Below are positions 42,748 through 50,951 of a stretch of 64,000 nt of DNA, piece by piece. Made by a program: the position numbers and the translations under genes. Positions within the stretch are counted from its first letter, which is position 1, and the number at the start of each line of letters is the position of its first letter. Source of the DNA: JACCVL01 sp963695375 (GTDB lineage: Bacteria; Actinomycetota; Actinomycetes; Propionibacteriales; Nocardioidaceae); NCBI GenBank assembly GCA_963695375.1, contig OY968767.1:2728001-2792000 (forward strand), written 5' to 3'. The notes below the pieces were generated by a model. It was given only the letters and a program-made list of their open reading frames with translations. It had not been told where the DNA came from and searched no databases.

Positions 42748-43904
42748 CCGGAGGAGTCCTCGTCCAGCGTCTCGACACCGGCCGCGGCGTCCTGCTGGTG
42801 GTCGAGCAGGAAGGCGTGGTCGGGCGCCCAGTGCAGGTCCACCTCCTGCCCGGCTCGCAGCGGGGAGCGGGCGCCGGTGTTCTGCTCGAACGCCATCAGC
42901 TGCTGACCCCACGGCAGCGCCACCATGTACTGCGTGCTCACGCCCACGAAGCTGACGTCGACCACCCGGCCGCCGGTCAGGGTGTTGCCGGCCGCCTCCT
43001 CGCCCTGCGGAGCGAGGAAGACCTTCTCCGGCCGGATGCCGAGCCACACCTCCCCCTCGCTCGCCTGCGCCCGGTCCGACCGCACCGACAGCTTGGTGCC
43101 GTGCACGTCGACCAGCAGGTCGTCGCCGGCTCGCCCGGTGACCTGGCCCGCGAGCAGGTTGGACTGTCCGAGGAAGTTGGCGACGAAGGTGGTCCGCGGG
43201 CTCTCGTACAGCTCACCCGGGGAGCCGAGCTGCTCGACCAGGCCGGCGTTCATGACCGCGATGGTGTCGGCCATGGTCATGGCCTCCTCCTGGTCGTGGG
43301 TCACGTGGACGAAGGTGACACCGACCTCGGTCTGGATGCGCTTGAGCTCCAGCTGCATCTGGCGGCGCAGCTTGAGGTCGAGGGCGCCGAGCGGCTCGTC
43401 GAGCAGCAGGACCTGCGGCCGGTTGATCAGCGCCCGAGCGAGCGCCACCCGCTGCTGCTGACCGCCGGACAGCTGGGTGGGACGGCGGTGCGCGTAGCCG
43501 CCGAGCTCCACCAGCTCGAGCATCTCCCGCACGGCCGGTTCGATCGACCCGCGGTCCCGGCCCTGCCGGCGCAGCCCGAACGCGACGTTCTCCTTGATGG
43601 TCAGGTGCGGGAAGAGCGCATAGCTCTGGAAGACGGTGTTCACCGGCCGGCGATACGGCTTGGCCATCGTGACGTCCTGCTCGCCCAGGAGGATCCGTCC
43701 CGAGGTCGGGCGCTCCAGGCCGGCGACCATCCGCAGCGTCGTGGTCTTGCCACAGCCGGACGGTCCGAGCAGGGCGAAGAAGGACCCTGCCGGGACGGTC
43801 AGGTGCAGGTCGTCGACGGCGACGAAGTCGCCGAAGCGCTTGGTCACGCCTTCGAGGCGGAGCTCGCCTCCGCCATCGTTCGTGGCGGCCGCCTCCGGAC
43901 TCAC
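42744..43904 (-). CDS. Spermidine/putrescine-type ABC ATPase (PotA-like), transporter 2
   Basis: A 386-residue ATPase. It has Walker A LGPSGCGKTT, FQSYALFPHL, LSGGQQQRVALARAL, LLLDEPLGALD and VTHDQEEA, with a C-terminal TOBE domain. It differs clearly in sequence from the transporter 1 ATPase, so the two systems are paralogues and not a recent duplication. GTG 43904 starts four bases after the solute-binding protein stop. Confidence 0.93.
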   Translation of the reverse strand: MSPEAAATNDGGGELRLEGVTKRFGDFVAVDDLHLTVPAGSFFALLGPSGCGKTTTLRMVAGLERPTSGRILLGEQDVTMAKPYRRPVNTVFQSYALFPHLTIKENVAFGLRRQGRDRGSIEPAVREMLELVELGGYAHRRPTQLSGGQQQRVALARALINRPQVLLLDEPLGALDLKLRRQMQLELKRIQTEVGVTFVHVTHDQEEAMTMADTIAVMNAGLVEQLGSPGELYESPRTTFVANFLGQSNLLAGQVTGRAGDDLLVDVHGTKLSVRSDRAQASEGEVWLGIRPEKVFLAPQGEEAAGNTLTGGRVVDVSFVGVSTQYMVALPWGQQLMAFEQNTGARSPLRAGQEVDLHWAPDHAFLLDHQQDAAAGVETLDEDSSG

Positions 43905-43908
43905 GCGA

Positions 43909-45117
43909 TCAGCCTCCGATCACCCGGGTGAAGGCGGTTTGATACTCCTGCTCCTTGTCCGGCTCCAGCGACTTGAAGTCGTAGGTCGCGGCGAGCAGCT
44001 CGTCGTCGGGGAAGATCAGCACGTTGTCGACGAGCGAGGGGTCGATCTTCTCCATCGCCTCCTGGGCGCCCTGGACGGGGCAGATGTAGTTCACCCAGGC
44101 GACCAGCTCCGCGGCGACCACCGGGTCGTAGTAGTAGTCCATCAGCTTCTCGGCGTTCGTCTTGTGCGACGACTGGTTGGGAACCATGCTGTTGTCGCTC
44201 CACAGCGACAGCCCCTCTTCCGGCGCGACGAACTTGATGGCCGGGTTGTCGAACTGCAGTTGGATGACGTCGCCCGACCACGCCTCGCAGGCGTGAATGT
44301 TGCCCTGCGCGAGGTCCTGGCGGTACTCGTTGCCGGTGAACTGCCGCACCTGGCCGGAGTCCTTGACCTCCTCCAACCGGTCGAGCGCGTTGTAGAACTC
44401 GTCGTCGGTGAAATCCTCCGGGTCGGAGCCCTCGAGGAGGAGCATGAAGATCATGGTGTCCTGCATCTCGCTGAGCAGGCTGATCTTGCCCTTGAGGTCG
44501 GACCGGGTGAGGAGGTCTTCGAAGCTCCCCACCTCACCGGTGAGCTCCTCGTTGTAGGCGATGCCGGTGAGCCCACTCTGCCAAGGCACGGAGTACTCCC
44601 GGTCGGGGTCCCAGACCGGGCTGCGGAGGTTCTCGATCAGGTTCGCCCGGTAGTTGGGCAGGTTGTCGCCGTCCAGCTGCTGGATCCAGCCGAGCCCGAT
44701 CATCCGGGCGGCCATCCAGTCGGTGACGGTGAACATGTCGCGACCGGTGGGCTCACAGGCCCCGAGCTGGTCACGGACCTTGGCGTAGAACTCGTTGTTG
44801 TCGTTGACGTCGTCGGTGTAGTCGACGGTGATCCCGGTCGAGTCCTCGAAGGCACCGAGGGTCGAGTCCTGCTGCTGGATCGGGTCGATGTAGGCCGGCC
44901 AGTTCGACCAGTTGACCACCTTCTCGCTGTCGGACAGGTCGTCACTGGTGCAGGACGCGGCGGTCTGGGTGGAGCCCTCCGTGCCGCAGGCGGCCAGCAG
45001 GCCGCCGCCGGCCATGGACAGCGCACCGATCGACGTGCCCCGCAGGAGCCCGCGGCGAGACACCGGGAGGGCAAGCCCGGGTGGAGGGGTGAACAGCGGG
45101 CGGCGGCGATTGCTCAT
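43909..45117 (-). CDS. Polyamine-type ABC solute-binding protein, Tat lipoprotein, transporter 2
   Basis: A 402-residue PotD-like binding protein. The N terminus has a twin-arginine signal (SRRGLLRGTSIGALS) and lipobox LLAAC near residue 44, so it is exported folded and lipid-anchored. This contrasts with the Sec-type signal of the transporter 1 protein. The binding fold starts VVNWSNWPAYIDPIQQQ. It lies 25 bases after the aldehyde dehydrogenase gene and four bases before the ATPase gene. Confidence 0.93.
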   Translation of the reverse strand: MSNRRRPLFTPPPGLALPVSRRGLLRGTSIGALSMAGGGLLAACGTEGSTQTAASCTSDDLSDSEKVVNWSNWPAYIDPIQQQDSTLGAFEDSTGITVDYTDDVNDNNEFYAKVRDQLGACEPTGRDMFTVTDWMAARMIGLGWIQQLDGDNLPNYRANLIENLRSPVWDPDREYSVPWQSGLTGIAYNEELTGEVGSFEDLLTRSDLKGKISLLSEMQDTMIFMLLLEGSDPEDFTDDEFYNALDRLEEVKDSGQVRQFTGNEYRQDLAQGNIHACEAWSGDVIQLQFDNPAIKFVAPEEGLSLWSDNSMVPNQSSHKTNAEKLMDYYYDPVVAAELVAWVNYICPVQGAQEAMEKIDPSLVDNVLIFPDDELLAATYDFKSLEPDKEQEYQTAFTRVIGG

Positions 45118-45142
45118 CGATGGAGGTCCTTCCCAGCGATCG

Positions 45143-46642
45143 TCAGGGGGCGTTTCGGTCGGTGAACACCGTGCGGTGCCACGGCTTGCGGGCGATCTCG
45201 GTCACGTCCATCATCACGTGCTTGACCTGGGTGTACTCCTCGAGCGAGTACCGGCTCATGTCCTTGCCGGAGCCGGAGGCCTTGTACCCCCCGTGCGGCA
45301 TCTCGGACACGATCGGGATGTGGTCGTTGACCCAGCAGCAGCCGGCGCGGATCTCCCGGCTGGCGCGCAGTGCCCGGTGCACGCTGCGGGTCCAGGCCGA
45401 CGCCGCCAGGCCGTACGGGGTGTCGTTCGCAAGGGCGATGCCCTCGTCGTCGGTGTCGAAGGGCACCGACAGCAGGACGGGGCCGAACACCTCGTTCCGC
45501 CAGAGCGCGCTGCCCGGACCGGCGCCGGTGACCAGGGTCGGCTCGTAGAACGCGCCGGCGGCGAGGTCTCCCTGACCGCTCCGGCCCCCGCACACCACCT
45601 TGGCCCCCTCCGTGCGGGCCCGGTCCACATGGTCGGCCACCCGCGCCCGCTGGGTGGCCGAGACCAGCGGGCCGAGGTCGGTGTCCGGATCGTCTTGGAC
45701 TCCGAGCTTGACCGACTGCATCAGGTCGGCAACCCCGGCGACGAAGTCGTCGTGCAACGACCGGTGCACGATCGCCCGGGTGGCGGCGGTGCAGTCCTGC
45801 CCGGTGTTGATGAGCGCCCCCGCGACCGCTCCGTGCACGGCAGCCTCGAGGTCGGCGTCGTCGAAGACCAGGAAGGGCGCCTTGCCGCCGAGCTCGAGGT
45901 GCACCCGGCGCACTCCGTCGATCGCCAACGCCGCCACCCGGCGACCGACCGCGGTCGAGCCGGTGAAGCTCACCATCGCCACGTCCGGGTGCGAGACGAG
46001 CGCCTCACCTGCCTCGGGACCGGTGCCGGTGACGATGTTGACGACCCCGTCCGGCATCCCGGCGGCCGTCGCCGCCTCGGCGAACGCGATCGACGTGAGC
46101 GGGGTGATCTCGGCCGGCTTGAGCACGATGGTGTTGCCCGCGGCGACCGCAGGCAGGATCTTCCAGGCCGCCATCTGCAGCGGATAGTTCCACGGCGCGA
46201 TCGATCCGACCACGCCGACCGCCTCGCGGCGGACGTACGACGTGTGATCGCCGGAGTACTCCCCCGCCGCGTGCCCCTCCAGCAGCCGAGCGGCACCACC
46301 GAAGAACGCGGTGTTGTCGATCGTGCCGGGGATGTCGAACTCGGTGGCCAGCCGCAACGGCTTGCCGGTCTGCGAGCTCTCCGTGCGGGCCAGCTGCTCC
46401 GCACCCGCCGCCAGCACGCGGGCCCACTCGAGCAACACCCCGGCTCGCTCGGCGGGGGTGGCGCCGGCCCACCCCGGCAGCGCCTGCCGGGCAGCCGCGA
46501 CCGCATCGTCGACGTCGGCCGGGGTGGCCAGGTCGGCGGTGCCGAGCACCGCACCCGTCGCCGGGTCGACGAGGTCGAGCGCACGGTCGGACCTCCCCTT
46601 TCGGCGCGCCCCCGCGACGAACTGGTGTCCGGCCGTGGTCAC
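45143..46642 (-). CDS. Aminoaldehyde/succinate-semialdehyde-type aldehyde dehydrogenase
   Basis: A 499-residue NAD-dependent aldehyde dehydrogenase. It has SIAPWNYPLQMAAWKILPAV, HLELGGKAPFLVFDD with the catalytic Glu and INTGQDCTAATR with the catalytic Cys. It is a paralogue of the enzyme at 27986, and both keep the PHGG...SGKD/GKDLS end typical of aminobutyraldehyde dehydrogenases. GTG 46642, with GGGAGG 11 bases upstream, is preferred. The frame stays open to an ATG at 46735, but that would put the operator-like sequence inside the gene and add residues with no family match. First gene of the unit running to 38303. Confidence 0.9.
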   Translation of the reverse strand: MTTAGHQFVAGARRKGRSDRALDLVDPATGAVLGTADLATPADVDDAVAAARQALPGWAGATPAERAGVLLEWARVLAAGAEQLARTESSQTGKPLRLATEFDIPGTIDNTAFFGGAARLLEGHAAGEYSGDHTSYVRREAVGVVGSIAPWNYPLQMAAWKILPAVAAGNTIVLKPAEITPLTSIAFAEAATAAGMPDGVVNIVTGTGPEAGEALVSHPDVAMVSFTGSTAVGRRVAALAIDGVRRVHLELGGKAPFLVFDDADLEAAVHGAVAGALINTGQDCTAATRAIVHRSLHDDFVAGVADLMQSVKLGVQDDPDTDLGPLVSATQRARVADHVDRARTEGAKVVCGGRSGQGDLAAGAFYEPTLVTGAGPGSALWRNEVFGPVLLSVPFDTDDEGIALANDTPYGLAASAWTRSVHRALRASREIRAGCCWVNDHIPIVSEMPHGGYKASGSGKDMSRYSLEEYTQVKHVMMDVTEIARKPWHRTVFTDRNAP

Positions 46643-46714
46643 GAAACCGCTCGCCTCCCTGGGGTTGACCGAATCTGCGTCGGCGCTGGAATCGTCGCAG
46701 AGCGTTCGGCCAGA

Positions 46715-46732
46715 CACAAGCGATTCCGTTGT
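46715..46732. promoter_or_regulatory. Putative operator between aldehyde dehydrogenase and Lrp-type regulator
   Basis: CACAAGCGATTCCG (46715-46728) runs on into TTGT, giving an ACAA-N9-TTGT dyad. On the - strand 46732-46721 reads ACAACGGAATCG. Both directions resemble the motif CRCAACGGTTTCCG found at three other catabolic promoters. It sits between the divergent aldehyde dehydrogenase and Lrp-type genes, where an autoregulatory site would be expected. Confidence 0.5.
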
Positions 46733-46799
46733 CACGATTGAGTTTCGCCACGGATTACACGTGCCGATGCCTTGTGCAGTAGCGGTCTAGGCCGTCAGG

Positions 46800-47291
46800 A
46801 TGCTGGGCGTGACGCGACGAGCGAGTGTCGGCAACGGGGCCACCACCCTGCTGGACGCCACCTCGAAGGCGATCATCGAGCAGCTGCAGCAGGACGGCCG
46901 GCGTCCCTACGCCGCGATCGGCAAGGCGGTGGGCCTGTCCGAGGCGGCGGTCCGGCAGCGGGTCCAGCGCCTGATCGACAGCGGCGCGATGCAGATCGTC
47001 GCCGTCACCGATCCGCTGGAGCTCGGGTTCGCCCGCCAGGCCATGATCGGCATCCGGATCGAGGGGCCGCTCGACCAGGTGGCCGATCAGCTCGCGGAGA
47101 TGGCCGAGATCGACTACGTGGTGATCACCGCCGGCAGCTTCGACGTGCTCGCCGAGGTCGTCTGCGAGAGCGACGAGGAGCTGCTGGAGATCCTCTCCAC
47201 CCGGATCCGGGCTCTCCCCGGCGTCCGCTCCACCGAGACCTTCGTCTACCTGCGCCTGCGCAAGCAGACGTACTCGTGGGGTGTGCGCTGA
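46800..47291 (+). CDS. Lrp/AsnC-family transcriptional regulator
   Basis: A 163-residue regulator. The N-terminal winged helix-turn-helix is LDATSKAIIEQLQQDGRRPYAAIGKAVGLSEAAVRQRVQRL, quoted here in part as YAAIGKAVGLSEAAVRQRV (about 37-55). The C-terminal RAM/AsnC effector domain contains VVITAGSFDVLAEVVCESDEEL. Such proteins form octamers and respond to amino acids. It is divergent from the ALDH-pot-oxidase-aminotransferase unit and co-directional with the FAD oxidase that follows and overlaps it, so it is the natural candidate regulator of the block. The effector is unknown. Confidence 0.92.
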   Translation: MLGVTRRASVGNGATTLLDATSKAIIEQLQQDGRRPYAAIGKAVGLSEAAVRQRVQRLIDSGAMQIVAVTDPLELGFARQAMIGIRIEGPLDQVADQLAEMAEIDYVVITAGSFDVLAEVVCESDEELLEILSTRIRALPGVRSTETFVYLRLRKQTYSWGVR

Positions 47292-48745
47292 ACACGTCGT
47301 CGGCCGACGGCTCGCGGTCCGGATACTCCGCGCTGTCGCTGTGGCATGACACCGCCGACGACGACTGGGCACCCCGCCCGGGGCTGCCCGGGCCGGCCGA
47401 CGTCGACGTGGCCATCGTCGGCGCCGGGTTCACCGGGCTGTGGACGGCCTACCACCTGACGCGCACCGATCCGTCGCTGCGGGTGGCGGTGCTGGAGCGC
47501 GAGGTGGCCGGCTTCGGGGCGTCCGGGCGCAACGGTGGCTGGTGCTCCGCACTGTTCCCCGTCGACGCCGACCGCCTCGAACAGACTGCGCGGGCGCACA
47601 CCGGCGGCGACGTGACCACCGCCCGTGCGGCCGTACGACGACAGCTGCGGGCGCTGCAGGACAGCGTCAGAGACGTGGGTGCGGTGGCCAAGGCGGAGGG
47701 CATCGACGCGCACTACGAGCGGGGCGGCACGCTCGAGCTGGCGCGCACGCCGGTGCAGCTTCGCCGGCTGCGACGCGGCGTCACCTCCGCCCGGTCTTGG
47801 GACATCGGACCGGCGGACCTGATGCTGCTCGGGGCGCGCGCCGCCCGGGAGCGGTGTGCCGCCACCGAGGTCCTCGGGGCGACGTACACGCCGCATTGCG
47901 CGGTCGTGCACCCGGCGCGGCTGGTCCGGGGACTGGCCCGCGCGGCCGAGCACCGCGGAGTGCGCATCCACGAGCAGACCGCGGTTCGCGAGATCCTGCC
48001 GGGAGAGGTCCGGACCGACCACGGCCGGGTGCGGGCCGACATCGTGGTGCGAGCCACCGAGGGCTACACCCGGTCCCTGGCCGGAGAGCGCCGCCGGCTG
48101 GTGCCGGTGTACTCGTTGATGGTGGCCACCGAGCCGCTGCCGGACGAGGTTTGGGAGCAGATCGGCCTGGCCGGACGGGAGACCCTCACCGACGGGCGGC
48201 ACCTCATCATCTATGCGCAGCGGACCGCCGACGGCCGGTTGGCGCTGGGTGGGCGCGGCGCCCCGTACCACTTCGGCTCCCGGGTGCGTGCCGACTTCGA
48301 CCGTGAGCCGGTGGTGTTCGGGCAGCTGGAGCAGACCGTGCGCGAGCTGTTCCCCGTGCTCCGCGACGTGTCGTTCACCCACCGCTGGGGCGGCGCGCTC
48401 GGGGTCCCGCGGGACTGGCACGCGTCGGTGGGGCTGGACCGATCGACCGGACTCGCCTGGGCCGGCGGCTACGTCGGGGACGGCGTCGGCACCTCCCAGC
48501 TGGCCGGCCGCACGCTGGCCGACCTGATCACCGGCCGGAACACCGAGCTCGTGGACCTCCCCTGGGTCGGCCATCGCTCGCGCCGGTGGGAGCCCGAGCC
48601 GCTGCGGTGGCTGGAGGTGAACGCGGGCCTGCGGCTGATGGGTGTCGCCGACGCGGAGGAGCGATTCACCCGGCGACCCAGCACCATCGCCGCGGCGCTG
48701 TCGCCTTTCCTCGGCGGCCCGCGCCGCAGGTTCGGCCGGTCCTGA
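47276..48745 (+). CDS. FAD-dependent amine/amino acid oxidase (DAO family), second copy
   Basis: A 489-residue flavoenzyme with DVAIVGAGFTGLWTAYHL (FAD site, about residue 43), VAGFGASGRNGGW, and the late GYVGDGVGTSQLAGRTLADL. It is related to the oxidase at 39615 but diverged. GTG 47276 overlaps the end of the regulator gene by 16 bases; no good ribosome binding site is seen and a later start is possible. Likely co-transcribed with the Lrp-type gene. Its 3' end faces the CoA-ligase gene, eight bases away. Confidence 0.87.
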   Translation: MGCALNTSSADGSRSGYSALSLWHDTADDDWAPRPGLPGPADVDVAIVGAGFTGLWTAYHLTRTDPSLRVAVLEREVAGFGASGRNGGWCSALFPVDADRLEQTARAHTGGDVTTARAAVRRQLRALQDSVRDVGAVAKAEGIDAHYERGGTLELARTPVQLRRLRRGVTSARSWDIGPADLMLLGARAARERCAATEVLGATYTPHCAVVHPARLVRGLARAAEHRGVRIHEQTAVREILPGEVRTDHGRVRADIVVRATEGYTRSLAGERRRLVPVYSLMVATEPLPDEVWEQIGLAGRETLTDGRHLIIYAQRTADGRLALGGRGAPYHFGSRVRADFDREPVVFGQLEQTVRELFPVLRDVSFTHRWGGALGVPRDWHASVGLDRSTGLAWAGGYVGDGVGTSQLAGRTLADLITGRNTELVDLPWVGHRSRRWEPEPLRWLEVNAGLRLMGVADAEERFTRRPSTIAAALSPFLGGPRRRFGRS

Positions 48746-48753
48746 TCCGGCCC

Positions 48754-50661
48754 TCAGCCCCGATCGGCCGGGTCATCCGTCCCGGCGAGTAGTGGGCGGA
48801 GGCTGTCCAGCACGGCCGGATCCTCGATCGTCGAGGGGACCGGTGTCTCCTGCCCGTCGGCGAGCTGCCGCATGGACCGGCGCAGGATCTTGCCCGACCG
48901 AGTCTTCGGCAGGGCCGGGACGACCACCACCGTCCGGAACACCGCCACCGCCCCGATCCGGTCCCGGACCGCAGCGACCAACTCCCGCTCCAGTGCCTCG
49001 GCGTCGACGTCGGCGCCGGCCTTCAGGACGACGTAGCCGCGCGGCACCTGTCCCTTCATCTCGTCGCTCACCCCGATCACCGCGCACTCGGCCACCGCGG
49101 GGTGCTCGGCAAGGATCGCCTCCATCGAGCCGGTCGAGAGCCGGTGCCCGGCGACGTTGATCACGTCGTCGGTACGCCCCATCACGTAGACGTAACCGTC
49201 CTCGTCCGTGCTGCCGCCGTCACCGGACAGGTAGTAGCCGTCGTAGGCCGACAGGTACGAGGAGACGAACCGCTCGTCGTCGTTCCACAGCGTGGGCAAC
49301 GATCCGGGGGGCAGCGGCAGCCGGACGCAGATCGCCCCCTCGGCGCCCGGCCGGCACCGCTCCCCGGCCGGATCGAGCACCCGCACGTCCCACCCCGGCA
49401 CCGGCACGGTGGGCGAACCGGGCTTGACCGGCATCGGCTCCAGCCCGCGCAGGTTGGCCACCATCGGCCAGCCGGTCTCGGTCTGCCACCAGTGGTCGAT
49501 CACCGGGATCTGCAGCCCGTCGGCCGCCCAGTGGTAGGTGTCCGGGTCGAGCCGCTCACCGGCCAGGAACAGCGTCCGCAGGCTGGAGATGTCGTGCTCG
49601 GCGCGCAGCTTGCCCTCGGGGTCCTCCTTCTTGATCGCCCGGAACGCCGTCGGCGCCGTGAACAGGCCGCTGACCCGGTGCTCCGCGATCACCCGCCAGA
49701 ACGCGCCGGCATCCGGCGTTCCGACCGGCTTGCCCTCGTAGAGCACGGTGGTGGCGCCGACCAGCAGCGGCGCGTACACGATGTAGGAGTGGCCGACCAC
49801 CCACCCGACGTCGGAGGCGGTCCACCACACGTCGCCGGCGGAGACGTCATAGACGTTGGCCATCGACCACGCCAGCGCGACCGCGTGGCCACCGTTGTCC
49901 CGGACGATCCCCTTCGGCTTTCCGGTCGTGCCGGAGGTGTAGAGCACGTACAGCGGATCGGTGGCCGCCACCTGGACGCACTCGGCCGGATCGGCGGCAC
50001 CGGCCTTCATCGCCACCGCCCACTCCACGTCCCGACCCTCGACCAGGGTCCCCTCGGCCTGCGGCCGCTGGAGCAGCACGCAGAAGTCCGGCTCGTGGTC
50101 GCTGAGCTCCAGGGCGCGGTCGAGCATCGGCTTGTACTCCACCAACCGGGACGGCTCGATCCCGCAGGACGCCGCGACGACCACCTTGGGCTGCGCGTCG
50201 TCGATGCGGGCCGCCAGCTCGCTGGGCGCGAACCCCCCGAACACCACCGAGTGGATCGCGCCGAGCCGGGCGCAGGCCAGCATCGCGATGACCGCCTCGG
50301 GCACCATCGGCATGTAGATGACGACCCGGTCCCCTCGGCCGACCCCGAGCCGTCGCAGCGCGCCGCCGAAGGCCGCGGTCCGCTCGGTGAGCTGTGCGTA
50401 GCTGAGCGTCTGCTGGGTCCCGGTGACGGGACTGTCGTGGATCAGCGCGGGCTGGTCCCCGCGGCCGGCGACCACGTGCCGGTCCAGCGCGTTGAAGCAG
50501 GTGTTCAGGGTCGCGTCGGGGAACCAGCGGTAGAACGGCGCGGCGGAGGAGTCCAGCACCTGACGCGGCTTCCGGATCCAGTCCACGGCGGACGCCTGCT
50601 CGGCCCAGAACGCCTCCGGGTCCTCGATGCTGGCCCGGTACGTCTGCTCGTAGCCACCCAT
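48754..50661 (-). CDS. Propionyl-CoA synthetase-like AMP-forming acyl-CoA ligase
   Basis: A 635-residue ANL-family ligase of the acetyl/propionyl-CoA synthetase branch. It starts MGGYEQTYRASIEDPEAFWAE and has the ATP loop YTSGTTGKPKGIVRDNGGH, then DVGWVVGHSYIVYAPLL, HWWQTETGWPM and the C-terminal KTRSGKILRRSMR with the catalytic Lys. The ACAS_N-type N terminus and the DNGGH variant favour PrpE over Acs. It may activate propionate or another short acid. No acs-type regulator is adjacent. Confidence 0.88.
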   Translation of the reverse strand: MGGYEQTYRASIEDPEAFWAEQASAVDWIRKPRQVLDSSAAPFYRWFPDATLNTCFNALDRHVVAGRGDQPALIHDSPVTGTQQTLSYAQLTERTAAFGGALRRLGVGRGDRVVIYMPMVPEAVIAMLACARLGAIHSVVFGGFAPSELAARIDDAQPKVVVAASCGIEPSRLVEYKPMLDRALELSDHEPDFCVLLQRPQAEGTLVEGRDVEWAVAMKAGAADPAECVQVAATDPLYVLYTSGTTGKPKGIVRDNGGHAVALAWSMANVYDVSAGDVWWTASDVGWVVGHSYIVYAPLLVGATTVLYEGKPVGTPDAGAFWRVIAEHRVSGLFTAPTAFRAIKKEDPEGKLRAEHDISSLRTLFLAGERLDPDTYHWAADGLQIPVIDHWWQTETGWPMVANLRGLEPMPVKPGSPTVPVPGWDVRVLDPAGERCRPGAEGAICVRLPLPPGSLPTLWNDDERFVSSYLSAYDGYYLSGDGGSTDEDGYVYVMGRTDDVINVAGHRLSTGSMEAILAEHPAVAECAVIGVSDEMKGQVPRGYVVLKAGADVDAEALERELVAAVRDRIGAVAVFRTVVVVPALPKTRSGKILRRSMRQLADGQETPVPSTIEDPAVLDSLRPLLAGTDDPADRG

Positions 50662-50951
50662 GGGCCCCTATCTAGTCACGGGTGCTGCCACCGCGCCAGA
50701 CCTCTTCGGCTCCGCGGCCGGCCGCACCGCGGGAAAACCCCTTGCCACCCGTGCACCTGGACGCGCAGGCTTTCCCTCGCACCGAGCACGACCCCGATCC
50801 ATGCCGACGCACCATCGAGACAGGGAGGGCCGCCGCCATGACCATCGCCGCCCTCGAGGCTGTCCACAGCCTCGCCGCCGAGCGCCCCGCTCGCTGACCG
50901 CCGACAGGCTGACACCGGCCGCACGGGGCGCCTCCCCCTCGGAGCTCCCCT
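50662..50951. other. Intergenic region between the CoA ligase and RIO kinase genes
   Basis: A 290-base divergent control region. Apart from a possible 19-codon ORF at 50838-50897 I see no repeat, terminator or clear promoter hexamers. Confidence 0.5.
50838..50897 (+). CDS. Possible 19-residue leader ORF upstream of the RIO kinase gene
   Basis: An ATG with a GGGAGGG site about eight bases before it opens a 19-codon frame, MTIAALEAVHSLAAERPAR, ending in TGA 54 bases before the kinase start. The ribosome binding site is better than most in the region, which argues for real translation. No attenuator structure or codon run was recognised, so its role, if any, is unknown. Confidence 0.35.
   Translation: MTIAALEAVHSLAAERPAR

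Noticed and set aside
46643..46735. Longer N terminus for the aldehyde dehydrogenase starting at ATG 46735
   Set aside because: The extra 31 residues have no family match, would cover the operator-like dyad, and GTG 46642 has a better ribosome binding site.
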